Shown here piece after piece: positions 17,401 through 26,673 of a stretch of DNA of 50,025 nucleotides. The stretch covers positions 1-50,025 of the forward strand of contig MHDC01000015.1 of NCBI GenBank assembly GCA_001803415.1, read 5' to 3'. Made by a program: the position numbers and the translations under genes. Source of the stretch: Microgenomates group bacterium RBG_16_45_19. GTDB taxonomy: Bacteria > Patescibacteriota > Microgenomatia > UBA1400 > RBG-16-45-19. The notes below the pieces were generated by a model, which saw only the letters and a program-made list of their open reading frames with translations, was not told where the DNA came from and ran no database searches. Each line of letters begins with the position of its first letter. The stretch's first letter is position 1.

Positions 17401-19278
17401 CTACAATAGGCTTTTCGTATTCTTCGCAACGTCATCTAGTCCTAGTTCGCAGAGCTTGGCGGTTGTCGGGATAGCATGTCTTTTGTCCCATCCTCTCAAT
17501 AGATAATATTCATCTAACATCCGATCAAGTTCTTTCTCACTTATCACTTGACCTTTTGAAGGCCCCTCAAGCAAGGGCTCTGAAAAACGCTTTGGTAGAT
17601 TGTCATCTTTGCGTCGTATCCCCTCTCGAACATTGAAAACCCTGCAAAGGTTAATAGCCCTCTCGCCAATTTCTAGCAGCTCTTTTGGACTTAGAGCCCA
17701 TCCCGTTGTTGCCGATAGCATTTCCGTGATGTCACTCAATGTTACAGGCCCTAAGGGAACAACAGGAACCAAGCACATGATCAGAGAGTCCAATAGAGCA
17801 TAATGGTCTTGTGTTCTTGCGACCATTGCAGGTTTGCCCTCGATCGAGAACCGATCCAATTTTTCGGTGATGCCTAGCTCCGTGATTATCCCTTTTTCGT
17901 AGCTTGTGTCTTGATGTGATTGCAGATGGCAAGCACCTCGGTTGGAAGTTGCATAAGACAAGCCGACACCCTTTTTACCTCGAGGTTCATGAAGAGGCAC
18001 TTCGAGTCCTTTCACGTGCATTGCAAATTCTTCAGAGCCCTTACCAATGATTTTTGCAACCCCTCTCACACCTTCAGAAAGCACATTTCCAAAGCCATCT
18101 TTTGTGGCAATCATTTTGACTAGTCTGACGATCGCACTATGGTTTCCCCATTCAAGGGGGATTTCTCCAAAATCCTTTTTTGTAATAATCCCACGTTCAT
18201 TGCACTCCATAGAGAAGCCAATGACGTTTGCCGTTGAAATTACATCAAGTCCATATTCGTTGCAAAGTCTATTTGCCTTTGCGATTGAGGCGAGATTGTC
18301 ATTCATACACAGCGAGCCGAACCCGGCTAACGCCTCGTATTCTGGGCCACCTGAAGTGCCCGCATAACGACCAGTCTTGATCCTTGTTATTCTGTCGCAG
18401 GTTAATGGACAGGCTGCGCAAGGCCGTGCGCCGATTCGTATCGTTTTATTAATCGTTTCTCCTGATATTTTGTCCGCTCCTCTGAATGTACCAGACTTGA
18501 AGTATTTTGTCGGAAGAATGCCCATCTCGTTTAGAGGGTTGACAAGTGAAGTTGTGCCATACTGTGATCGACTTTTCATTCGAGGATCATTTATCACAGC
18601 AGTCAAAACTTTACTCCTAACTTCCCTGAACTTACGTTCTTGAGCCACTTTTGGAATACTGCTCCCCTTTACAGCTATGGCCTTTAAACCTTTGGAACCC
18701 ATCACGGCTCCAAGTCCACATCTACCCGCTGCTCTGTACATGTCGCTCATGATGCAGGCAAACTTAACTAGCCTCTCTCCTGCCGGACCAATACAGGCAA
18801 TCTGGACTTTTTTGTTACCTAACTCGCGTCTCAGAGTGGTCTCCGTTTTGCTCGTTGTTTTGCCCCAAAGATGGCTCGCATCTCGGATTTCTACGTCCCC
18901 ATCTTGGATCCAGAGATAGACCGGTCTGCTAGCTTTGCCCTCTATGATTATTCCGTCAAAACCTGCAAATTTCAAGGCAGGTCCGAAAAACCCTCCAGCA
19001 TTCGCTTCTCCCCATATTCCTGTTAACGGAGATTTTGCAAGCACTGTGTATCTAGCGCAGCCAGGGATTCCGAGGCCAGTTAACGGCCCAGTCATGAAAA
19101 TTAGTTTATTCTCAGATCCAAGGGGATCTACGCCTGGTTCAAGCTCATCAATTAAGATTCGTGCTCCTAAGCATCGACCACCAAGGTATTTCCGTGCAAT
19201 ATCTTCTTTGAGAGGCTCTACGTCTGTTTTCCGAAGTGATAAGTCGAGTCGAAGAATCTTCCCCACATAGCCGAACAT
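17401..19278 (-). CDS. aor: Aldehyde:ferredoxin oxidoreductase (tungsten AOR family)
   Basis: About 625 aa. It starts MFGYVGKILRLDLS, the standard AOR N-terminus, so I use ATG 19278. The N-terminal pterin domain has KYLGGRCLGARIL, TGPLTGLGIPGCARYTV and GGFFGPALKFAGFDGI. The [4Fe-4S] cysteines include RPCAACPLTCDRI and a later MCLVPV. The family oxidises aldehydes to acids with ferredoxin as acceptor, using a tungsto-bispterin cofactor. The gene begins 11 bases after the stop of the class III aminotransferase. The pair is well placed to turn an amine into a semialdehyde and then an acid, for instance beta-alanine to malonate. That substrate is inference. Confidence 0.92.
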   Translation of the reverse strand: MFGYVGKILRLDLSLRKTDVEPLKEDIARKYLGGRCLGARILIDELEPGVDPLGSENKLIFMTGPLTGLGIPGCARYTVLAKSPLTGIWGEANAGGFFGPALKFAGFDGIIIEGKASRPVYLWIQDGDVEIRDASHLWGKTTSKTETTLRRELGNKKVQIACIGPAGERLVKFACIMSDMYRAAGRCGLGAVMGSKGLKAIAVKGSSIPKVAQERKFREVRSKVLTAVINDPRMKSRSQYGTTSLVNPLNEMGILPTKYFKSGTFRGADKISGETINKTIRIGARPCAACPLTCDRITRIKTGRYAGTSGGPEYEALAGFGSLCMNDNLASIAKANRLCNEYGLDVISTANVIGFSMECNERGIITKKDFGEIPLEWGNHSAIVRLVKMIATKDGFGNVLSEGVRGVAKIIGKGSEEFAMHVKGLEVPLHEPRGKKGVGLSYATSNRGACHLQSHQDTSYEKGIITELGITEKLDRFSIEGKPAMVARTQDHYALLDSLIMCLVPVVPLGPVTLSDITEMLSATTGWALSPKELLEIGERAINLCRVFNVREGIRRKDDNLPKRFSEPLLEGPSKGQVISEKELDRMLDEYYLLRGWDKRHAIPTTAKLCELGLDDVAKNTKSLL

Positions 19279-19289
19279 TTGCAACAGCT

Positions 19290-20660
19290 CTATAACGCGC
19301 GAGCACACTTACGCTCTATATCGTTTAATGTTTCATCTAGTATATCAATACCCTTGTCAGCCATTTCTAACGTCAAAATCAGAGGGGGCAATATTCTGAT
19401 AACATTGCCATACGTGCCTGATGGAGTGATTATCAACCCCCTCTTAAAGGCTTCCAATGCCGTGGTCTTCGTCTCTTCTACCGCCGGCTCCTTAGTCCTA
19501 CGGTCTTTTACAAGCTCCACTCCTATCATCAAGCCCTTTCCACGGACATCGCCAATAAGCTCATGTCGTTGCTTCATTTGATTTAATCTCATTAATATGT
19601 GATTGCCGACCTTTGTTGCATTTTCCATTAGTCTCTCATCCTGAAGAGCCTCAATTGTTGCTAAGCCAGCCGCACAAGCCATCGGATTGCCTCCAAGGGT
19701 TGTTCCAAATCCGCCAGGCTCCCATAAATCCATTATCTCTTTTCTTGCAATAATTCCACCAATAGGCAATCCGCCCCCCATGCCTTTTGAGATTGTCATA
19801 AGGTCAGGTTGTATACTCCAATGTTCCAAAGCAAACATCTTTCCGGTTCTGCCAAATCCTGATTGAACCTCATCACACACTAGCAGAATGCTGTTATCTC
19901 TGCAAAGCCTTTGTAGGCTCGGTAAAAACTCGTCTGGAGGTACAACGTAGCCAGCCCCGCCCATGATTGGCTCTACAACCAAAGCGGCCACATCTTCAGG
20001 CGGCATCACAGTTTCAAAAATCCTTTCTAAATACTTTATACACGCAAGGTTACAATCAGGATAAGTGTGGCCAAGAAGGCAACGGTAGCAGTAAGCGTAT
20101 GGTACAGAAATAGCACCCGATAAGACAGACGTAAGTTTCTTTCTCATAGAGGCTTTCATGGTTGTTATGCTTAGAGCTCCCATCCCGATATGTCCATGAT
20201 ATGCTGGAATAAAGCTTGCAATTATAGATCTCTTTTCATAGGCTCGAGCCAACTTTAGTGCAGCTTCGACAGCCTCAGTACCAGAATTAACGAAGCAAAC
20301 CTTTGCCTCCCTGAGACTTTCACAAGGGGCAATTTCCTGTAGCTTTTCCGCTAGTCTGATGTAGGTTTCGTGAAGGCCAATATATCCACTGTAATGCATG
20401 AGACTTTCAGATTGTCGTTTTATGGCCTCAATTACCTTCGGATGGCCATATCCAAGATTCATTACTGCCACTCCACTCATAAAGTCAAGGTACACATTTC
20501 CATCCACATCAGTAATTGTGGCTCCTTCTGCTCTGGAGATAACTAGCGGCAAATATCTGGAGAGCGCAGGCGTGACCAAGCCCTTGGCTTTTTCTATGGA
20601 AACCTTCGCCTTGCTTCCGGGTGGATCACAGGAGATCTTTGGAACGACATCTCTTTCCAT
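19290..20660 (-). CDS. Class III pyridoxal-phosphate aminotransferase
   Basis: About 456 aa. It belongs to the GABA/beta-alanine/ornithine aminotransferase group. Features: YLDFMSGVAVMNLGYGHP, FVNSGTEAVEAALKLARA, YHGHIGMGALS, the PLP-binding VCDEVQSGFGRTGKMFA and Lys in TISKGMGGGLPIGG. An extra insertion with YAYCYRC and CNLACIKYLE recalls beta-alanine- or 4-aminobutyrate-type enzymes. Upstream TATAAAT at 20679-20686 predicts transcription at about 20660, so ATG 20660 is preferred to TTG 20675 (nearly leaderless). First gene of the minus operon with AOR and MmgE/PrpD copy 1. The likely product is a semialdehyde for the AOR. Confidence 0.9.
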   Translation of the reverse strand: MERDVVPKISCDPPGSKAKVSIEKAKGLVTPALSRYLPLVISRAEGATITDVDGNVYLDFMSGVAVMNLGYGHPKVIEAIKRQSESLMHYSGYIGLHETYIRLAEKLQEIAPCESLREAKVCFVNSGTEAVEAALKLARAYEKRSIIASFIPAYHGHIGMGALSITTMKASMRKKLTSVLSGAISVPYAYCYRCLLGHTYPDCNLACIKYLERIFETVMPPEDVAALVVEPIMGGAGYVVPPDEFLPSLQRLCRDNSILLVCDEVQSGFGRTGKMFALEHWSIQPDLMTISKGMGGGLPIGGIIARKEIMDLWEPGGFGTTLGGNPMACAAGLATIEALQDERLMENATKVGNHILMRLNQMKQRHELIGDVRGKGLMIGVELVKDRRTKEPAVEETKTTALEAFKRGLIITPSGTYGNVIRILPPLILTLEMADKGIDILDETLNDIERKCARAL

Positions 20661-20678
20661 ATTCGTCGTTATCAAGTA

Positions 20679-20691
20679 AATTTATAAGTTT
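20679..20691. promoter_or_regulatory. Shared divergent TATA region
   Basis: AATTTATAAGTTT lies in the 85-base gap between the divergent aminotransferase and flavoprotein operons. On minus it gives TATAAAT for ATG 20660; on plus TTTATAAG could serve ATG 20746, with GAGGAG at 20727-20732 as ribosome site. CTCGCGCACTCGCGAG lies between. Confidence 0.4.
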
Positions 20692-20745
20692 AAGAACTTT
20701 CCTGTATTCTTAGCTCGCGCACTCGCGAGGAGTGATGCTTCAGCC

Positions 20746-22431
20746 ATGGACGTATTGGAGTTCGATGTACTAGTAATTGGCAGCGGAGGAGCGGGCCTTA
20801 GAGCATCTATAGAGGCTGCCAAATACAGACTCGGCGTCGTCATATTAGATAAGTCCAAAATTGCAAAAGGCGGGGCAACGGTAGCATCAGGTGGAGAACT
20901 TGCAGCTCCATTTCATCAGCATGATAGCAAAAGACGATTTCGAGAAGACATAACTACTGCTGGAGATCATCTGAATGAACAAAATCTCGTTGCTGTGTTA
21001 GCCAATGAAAGTGTAAACATAGCTAAGGATCTGGAAGAATTTGGATTATCATGGTTGAGAAACAGTTCAGGTACATATGAGCTGCGTAGGTTGGCTGGAC
21101 ACACTTGTCCAAGAACATTGATCTCCCCATATGGAGGAGCGTACTTCGTAAAGGTATTGGCTGAAGAAGCCAAGCGCTGTGGAGTAAAGTTCATGGAAGA
21201 AGTCATTGTTACTAGTCTTGTTTCATGCAAAGGTTCTGTGGTTGGCGCAATAGCCTTAGATATTAAGAATGGAGACTTCGTCGTCCTCAAAGCTACCTCA
21301 ACTATTCTAGCTACTGGTGGATTAGGACAGATTTATGAATTGACGTCAAATCCGAGAGGTGCTACTGGGGACGGATATGTTTTGGCATACGACGCAGGTG
21401 CGGAGTTAATGGACATGGAAATGGTTCAATTCAATCCTCAAGGTCTGGTTTGGCCATTTTCTGTAGCAGGACTTTTGCAGAGTGAGGAAACTCGGATGGC
21501 TGGCGCTAGATATTACAATGTCCTAGGCGAACGATTCTTGAGCAGATACGATCCAACAAAAATGGAACACGCAACAAGAGACAAACTTTCGCAATATGTT
21601 GCGCGAGAAATCAAAGAAGGTAGAGGTACAAAACGAGGTGGAATCGTACTTGACCCTTCACCGATACCTGAAGAACAAATCCCATTTTTGCAGAAAACTG
21701 TAGGCATGGGAGGCAGACTTCGACGTTTTTACCACTTTGGAATAGACCCTTTCAGAGATAAACAAGAGATTTACCCAAGTTGTCACTATATGATGGGGGG
21801 CATCCGGATTGATGAGAGGGCAGAATCAAGTATTAAAGGACTCTACGCCTGTGGTGAAGTGAGTGCTGGAGTCCATGGTGCTAACAGAATGGGATCAAAT
21901 TCCCTTGCTGACACGCAAGTTTTCGGAAAACTGGCAGGAATGCATGCTGCTTTGCATGCTTCACAAAACGAAGCGCCACCGATAGATATGGAGGACGCGG
22001 AAAAAGAATGTGAAAGGGTCAATGATTTACTAGCACTTGGAAATAAGAACGGAATTAAACCAGTGGATATCAAAAGCAGGATCAGGCAACTTATGTCTGA
22101 ATATGTTGGTGTCATCAGAAGTGGAGAAGGTTTAAGAAAAGCAATAGCCGAGCTTGATAGGATTTCTAGAGAAGATCTATCCCACGCGTATATTGCATGT
22201 AAAACAAGATGCTATAACAATTCGTGGATCGAATTGCTAGAAACCTGTAATATGGTTCTCGTTTCTAAGATGATTGCTCGTTCAGCCTTAAATCGAACCG
22301 AAACCCGAGGTGCTCACTACAGAGAAGATTTTCCTGGCCGAGATGACCAGAAATTTCTGTTTCATATTTCAGTAAAAAAGGTAAATAATGAGATGCGGCT
22401 ATCAAAACTCCCAATAACAGTTTCAAATTGA
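20746..22431 (+). CDS. Fumarate reductase/thiol:fumarate reductase-type flavoprotein subunit
   Basis: A 561-aa FAD protein of the SdhA/FrdA/TfrA/NadB family. N-terminal FAD loop: FDVLVIGSGGAGLRASIEAA. Aligned with E. coli FrdA, the catalytic Arg (TRDKLSQ, R278), His (SCHYMMGG, H347) and Arg (GANRMGSNSL, R381) are kept. The substrate His of HPT is replaced: VQFNPQGL, N230. The His that carries covalent FAD is absent (GGATVASGG), so FAD should be non-covalent, as in TfrA and NadB. The stop overlaps the next gene by 4 bases. With the following Fe-S and CCG proteins it forms a TfrA-TfrB-like complex. The altered pocket suggests a dicarboxylate or enoate other than plain fumarate. Confidence 0.88.
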   Translation: MDVLEFDVLVIGSGGAGLRASIEAAKYRLGVVILDKSKIAKGGATVASGGELAAPFHQHDSKRRFREDITTAGDHLNEQNLVAVLANESVNIAKDLEEFGLSWLRNSSGTYELRRLAGHTCPRTLISPYGGAYFVKVLAEEAKRCGVKFMEEVIVTSLVSCKGSVVGAIALDIKNGDFVVLKATSTILATGGLGQIYELTSNPRGATGDGYVLAYDAGAELMDMEMVQFNPQGLVWPFSVAGLLQSEETRMAGARYYNVLGERFLSRYDPTKMEHATRDKLSQYVAREIKEGRGTKRGGIVLDPSPIPEEQIPFLQKTVGMGGRLRRFYHFGIDPFRDKQEIYPSCHYMMGGIRIDERAESSIKGLYACGEVSAGVHGANRMGSNSLADTQVFGKLAGMHAALHASQNEAPPIDMEDAEKECERVNDLLALGNKNGIKPVDIKSRIRQLMSEYVGVIRSGEGLRKAIAELDRISREDLSHAYIACKTRCYNNSWIELLETCNMVLVSKMIARSALNRTETRGAHYREDFPGRDDQKFLFHISVKKVNNEMRLSKLPITVSN

Positions 22432-23372
22432 TCAGGGGATTTGTTTTGGAAAGTCCTGTTTGGAAGGTCTTACGCCAAGAATCCAGAGACACGGTTACTA
22501 TAGATCTGTTTAGGTATGATCCTACAAAAGAAGCCAAGCCAAGACGCGAAGCCCACGAAATACCCTTTTGCAAGGGGATGAGCATACTGCATGTGTTGAA
22601 GTATGTGCATGATAATATCGATGATTCTTTAGCTTTTCGGTATTCATGTGAAAATGAACTTTGCGGGTTATGCGGAGTTTTTGTAAATGGGAAACCTGTT
22701 CTCGCTTGTAGAGAGGAGCTAATCAGTAATCCTACTGTGATAGATCCGCTTCCTGGTTTCCCAGTAATAAGAGATCTCGCAGTAGATACATCACGTCTTG
22801 AAGGTAAAATGGAACAATTATTTTTCGGCATTCACAAGCCTAAGAAAGAGGTCTCACGAATGTTACCACTTTCAGCGATCCACGCAAACAATATGACCGC
22901 TTGCATTGAATGCCACATTTGTGACACTGTATGCAACGCTGCAAAGTTTTCCTCAGAAAAGTTTGTCCAGCCCGAAGGCATTGTCAAGCTAATCAATTTC
23001 TTGCCTTTCCCTTGTAATAGAAAAGAGAAAGAAGCAATTTACGAAAGGCTTTATTATTGTACACTGTGCTGGGAATGCACGGAGGTTTGCCCTCGGGACG
23101 TTCAAATAACCGATTTCGTACTAGCTTTGAGAAACTTCGCGACCAAGAAAGGTTACTTTCCAGCCCCATTCAAAAGAATTGTTAAGTCACTCTTTGTAAC
23201 TGGACACGAGTTTCCCTTCACTGGATTCACTAGTAAACTTCGAGGTCAGTTGTGCTTGAGTGAAAAACCTCAACTGGCTATCAATGTCCCGCAGGCTCTT
23301 GAAGAGGTTCAAAGGCTGATGAAACTTGTTGGTGCAAGTCACCTGTTGGAATCGACTGAGGTGAAAGACTGA
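22428..23372 (+). CDS. Iron-sulfur subunit, SdhB/TfrB N-terminal type
   Basis: 314 aa. A plant-type [2Fe-2S] domain has CENELCGLCGVFVNGKPVLAC. Two C-x2-C-x2-C-x3-C motifs follow, CIECHICDTVC and CTLCWECTEVCP, giving one or two higher clusters as in HdrC/SdhB. It would carry electrons between the flavoprotein and the CCG-domain protein. In methanogen TfrB the Fe-S and CCG domains are one polypeptide; here they are two genes. TTG 22428 overlaps the previous stop, but AGGGGA at 22434-22439 points to TTG 22446 as the more likely start. Confidence 0.88.
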   Translation: MIRGFVLESPVWKVLRQESRDTVTIDLFRYDPTKEAKPRREAHEIPFCKGMSILHVLKYVHDNIDDSLAFRYSCENELCGLCGVFVNGKPVLACREELISNPTVIDPLPGFPVIRDLAVDTSRLEGKMEQLFFGIHKPKKEVSRMLPLSAIHANNMTACIECHICDTVCNAAKFSSEKFVQPEGIVKLINFLPFPCNRKEKEAIYERLYYCTLCWECTEVCPRDVQITDFVLALRNFATKKGYFPAPFKRIVKSLFVTGHEFPFTGFTSKLRGQLCLSEKPQLAINVPQALEEVQRLMKLVGASHLLESTEVKD

Positions 23373-24268
23373 AGGAATACGCATTGTTTCTTGGTTGCCT
23401 CATACCTGCCAGGCTCCCCTATCTAGAAGCCATATCCATCAGGGTTTTAGAGAGATTTGGGATACGGATCAAAGCGATGAACGGTACCTCATGCTGTCCA
23501 GACCCTATCGTGTCAGAATCGTTTGATGGCAAAGCTTGGCTAATGATTGCTGCTCGAAACCTCTCAATTGCCGAGGAAATGAAATCTGATGTTTTGACTT
23601 TGTGCAACGGATGCTTCTCGAGTCTCTCAAGGTCAAACTACCTGCTTAAAGGAGACGTTAATCTGAAGGAGGAGATAAACAATTACTTACGTCAGGTCAA
23701 TAGAAAAATCAGTGGAACAATTGACGTGAAACATGTAGCAAAAGTTGTTCATGATCTTGGACCAAAGAAGATAAAGAAACAATTGCGGAGGCAATTGAAG
23801 CAATGGAGAGTTGCCTCCCATTACGGATGTCACTTGGTCAGGCCAAGCAGTGTTCTCAACCTAGATGATCCAATTAGGCCTATTATCATTGACAAAATCA
23901 TAGGTTGGATTGGAGCCCAGCCAATTGATTACACGCGTAAGATGCTTTGTTGCGGGGCTGGAATAAAAGAGATTAGTCCCGAGTCGAACCTTGCCATGTT
24001 GAGGGAAAAACTAGCGAGCGTAAGAGCGGCTGGCGCGAACTGTGTCGCAACTCCATGCCCTTTCTGCTTCATCCAACTTGACATGGGGCAAGAGGAAGTT
24101 AACCGGAAATTCAATGAAAACTACCATATTCCAGTATTCTACTTGACACAGTTAATAGGTCTCGCGCTAGGTTTCTCAGCCAAGGATGTAGGATTACAGT
24201 TCCACAAAACGAGATTAAAAAGCTTTCAAGAGCTTCAATACATCCCAAGGCGCGCGGATGAAGAATAA
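23369..24268 (+). CDS. HdrB-like CCG-domain protein
   Basis: About 299 aa. Two cysteine-rich CCG modules are visible: SCCPDPIVSES with LCNGCFSSL, and HYGCHLVRPS, MLCCGAG with ATPCPFCFIQLD. In HdrB such modules bind non-cubane [4Fe-4S] clusters and reduce the CoM-S-S-CoB disulfide. The family N-terminus is normally MKYAFFLGC; here KEYALFLGC lies upstream of the first TTG (23384). The only start that keeps it is CTG 23369, which overlaps the previous stop (CTGA) and has GAGGTGA at 23358-23364. I therefore propose a CTG start; TTG 23384 is the fallback. The disulfide or other acceptor is unknown. Confidence 0.82.
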   Translation: MKEYALFLGCLIPARLPYLEAISIRVLERFGIRIKAMNGTSCCPDPIVSESFDGKAWLMIAARNLSIAEEMKSDVLTLCNGCFSSLSRSNYLLKGDVNLKEEINNYLRQVNRKISGTIDVKHVAKVVHDLGPKKIKKQLRRQLKQWRVASHYGCHLVRPSSVLNLDDPIRPIIIDKIIGWIGAQPIDYTRKMLCCGAGIKEISPESNLAMLREKLASVRAAGANCVATPCPFCFIQLDMGQEEVNRKFNENYHIPVFYLTQLIGLALGFSAKDVGLQFHKTRLKSFQELQYIPRRADEE

Positions 24269-24308
24269 ACGAATATTATCCTCATAGATACCCAGCGCCC
24301 GTTGTACA

Positions 24309-25709
24309 TTAAATATGTATGGACTTCTGCGGAATGAGAATCTTTGCTAACTCGATAACATCCTTCATTCTTTCGAGATCATCTATTGAAGTAACTATTT
24401 GTTCTAGTATTTTTTCCCCAGTAACTCTTGTTGCTAGACTCCTAAACTTCTTTTTCACTTCTTCTTGAGTCATTGGGTTTTCTGGACTACCCTTAGGGTA
24501 ATCCACTCTATCTGGGCCGAATACACTTCCATCTTCCATCCTAATTTGAACTGTGACTGAATGTCGATAATCTGGTCCTAGTCTATCAAGTTCTGGATCA
24601 GCGACGACCTCTATTTTCTTAATCAAAGATAGAACCTCTGGATCCACGATTTTATCATCTGTATACTGGTTCACGAAGGCTTCTCCTTCCAACAACATCA
24701 CGGATATACCGTATGCCAGATTCATCTGAGCTGATGTAATGCTCTGTGGTCTATATTCCCATCCGACGTGTTTTTTTGTAGCCGTGGTTGTTTTGACAAC
24801 TATTTTTTCTATTATACTTGTATCGATTAGGTATTCTTTCGCCAATGCACCTGCGGCATCAATCGCTGTATGACAGCTAGCAGAGCACGCGTAAGGTTTT
24901 ATCCCTGTATTAAGTATCTCGAAATGTTTTCCGAGCCCAATAGTCAACTTGCTCAAATCGCACTCATCAGAAACCGTGGAGCAAAATCCACCGTACTCAG
25001 CCTCAAGTATATTATCTATTCCTGTGAAACCTTGTTCGGCAAGTAAAGCGCCTATAACCCCGCTTTGGGATGCCCTGCCAGCATGCATACGCTTAACCAT
25101 TGCTCCATATTGAGCTGCCATCAGACCGGCACCCTGGGTCCCAGCTATTCCAAGCGCGTTTATCGTTTTGTTCTTATCCAAATTCAGAACTTTGGCAGCT
25201 GCAGCAGCTGCTCCAAATGGTCCACAATTGCCAATGGGATGGTACCCACGTCTTAAATGTGAAACTCCAACACTCATTCCAACTCTTGTGACAACCTCGT
25301 ACCCAGCTAGAACCGCCGTCATGAATTGTTTACCATCTATTCCCCCCTTTCGTTCAGCAACGGCCAGAGCAGAAGTCACGGTGACTGGTCCTGGATGCAG
25401 TATGGCAGTTCTATGTGTGTCGTCAAGTTCGAAGCCATGAGCCATTGTACCGTTAGCTAACGCTGCATTTTGACACGAAGTCTTTATTCTGTGTCCCCAA
25501 ACTTGTGATTCTCTTTTTCTATCCCAATCTTTCACAAAATCGGCTATTAATTTCCCCCACGGAGTTGTTGACCCAAAAAGTCCTACGCCGATAGTATCCA
25601 GCACATGCAATTTGATTGAATCAATCACTTCTCGCGGGACGTCCTCGTATTCCAAGCCTACAACGAAATTCGCCAACTCTGCAGTAGGAGATTTGATCAT
25701 ATCAACCAT
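24309..25709 (-). CDS. MmgE/PrpD family protein, copy 2
   Basis: 466 aa. Family features: LANFVVGLEYEDVPREVID, NAALANGTMAHGFELDDTHR, YHPIGNCGPFGAAAAAAKVL and ALGIAGTQGAGLMA, with the C-terminal YPKGSPENPMTQEEVKKKF also found in copy 1. Closest in wording to copy 1 at the substrate-loop and C-terminal motifs. Third gene of a minus operon after copy 3 and the AspA/AstE-like hydrolase. Dehydratase, decarboxylase or epimerase activity is possible. Confidence 0.86.
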   Translation of the reverse strand: MVDMIKSPTAELANFVVGLEYEDVPREVIDSIKLHVLDTIGVGLFGSTTPWGKLIADFVKDWDRKRESQVWGHRIKTSCQNAALANGTMAHGFELDDTHRTAILHPGPVTVTSALAVAERKGGIDGKQFMTAVLAGYEVVTRVGMSVGVSHLRRGYHPIGNCGPFGAAAAAAKVLNLDKNKTINALGIAGTQGAGLMAAQYGAMVKRMHAGRASQSGVIGALLAEQGFTGIDNILEAEYGGFCSTVSDECDLSKLTIGLGKHFEILNTGIKPYACSASCHTAIDAAGALAKEYLIDTSIIEKIVVKTTTATKKHVGWEYRPQSITSAQMNLAYGISVMLLEGEAFVNQYTDDKIVDPEVLSLIKKIEVVADPELDRLGPDYRHSVTVQIRMEDGSVFGPDRVDYPKGSPENPMTQEEVKKKFRSLATRVTGEKILEQIVTSIDDLERMKDVIELAKILIPQKSIHI

Positions 25710-25744
25710 TCCTGTAGTCTACTGATCATCAAAACAGTCATGTT

Positions 25745-26659
25745 TCAAGTGCCAGCTAGAGCAATTACGCGAGCGCCTTCACTTATTACTGAAGGAGTCA
25801 TTACTCTGACGACATATCCATCCGTCGAAACTATAACTTCTCCAGTTTTTTTGAGCGAATAAAGATTGTATATTTTTGCAACCGTTTCCCCTTTAGACAC
25901 CTTACTTCCTAATTCAATCATCGGGAAATAAAGCCCGCCATAAGGTGAATAAACTTGAACCCACTTGTCTGAGATCACGTATTCTTTTGGCAATTCTTCA
26001 GGTTCTCCTTTAATCATTCCAAGATGCTTCAGCACGTTCTCAACACCAAGAACTCCCATCTCAACCCATCTCTCCTCTATTCTTCCACTTTCACCAAGCT
26101 CTATGACCAGTTTCGGAACAGTGAATTTTTCCTCGCTTTGTATGATTATGTTAAGACCAAAGGCCTTGGCGAGTTCAAGCGATTTCTGTGCTGGTCCTTC
26201 TGTGTAAATGAAACAATTCTGAGCATCAACACCCGTGTGTATGTCTATTACGTAATCTGCTTTGGAAATAACTTCCTTCCACAGAATGTAAGCCATTCTA
26301 TCGGTTAGCCCACTTTGAGGTTTTCCTGGGAGAGCGCTATTCATATCAGCATATTCATGTGGAGTGAACTTCGTCACCTTTCCTCTAAGAGACAAAGGAT
26401 TTTGAACCGGAACCGCAATTACCGCACCGTTCAGCTTGTCTGGACTTATCTGCTCCATTACTCTTCTAATCACCTCTATTCCAGTAAGTTCTATACCGTG
26501 AATTGCCGCTCCTAAATACAGTTTAGGACCTGGGAATAGTCCATTAATTATGAAGAAAGGTATTTCAACTGCGGATCCGTCAAATGTTTCGGCTGCTTTT
26601 ATAGTGCCTGAACCTTTAGCCCCACTCTTCACCGAGACGGTTGCGATTTTGAATTCCAC
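25745..26659 (-). CDS. Succinylglutamate desuccinylase/aspartoacylase (AstE/AspA) family hydrolase
   Basis: 304 aa. Zinc site residues of the M14-like family are visible in LGAAIHGIELTGIEVIRR (H-x2-E) and YVIDIHTGVDAQN (His), with the catalytic Glu probably in VIELGESGR. The C-terminus forms a lipoyl-like beta domain (GSKVSKGETVAKIYN). Members cleave N-acyl amino acids or related amides. It is bracketed, with gaps of 14 and 35 bases, by two MmgE/PrpD genes. One may guess it trims an N-acyl or amide group from the compound these act on. The substrate is unknown. Confidence 0.84.
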   Translation of the reverse strand: MEFKIATVSVKSGAKGSGTIKAAETFDGSAVEIPFFIINGLFPGPKLYLGAAIHGIELTGIEVIRRVMEQISPDKLNGAVIAVPVQNPLSLRGKVTKFTPHEYADMNSALPGKPQSGLTDRMAYILWKEVISKADYVIDIHTGVDAQNCFIYTEGPAQKSLELAKAFGLNIIIQSEEKFTVPKLVIELGESGRIEERWVEMGVLGVENVLKHLGMIKGEPEELPKEYVISDKWVQVYSPYGGLYFPMIELGSKVSKGETVAKIYNLYSLKKTGEVIVSTDGYVVRVMTPSVISEGARVIALAGT

Positions 26660-26673
26660 AGTAATATTTCCTC

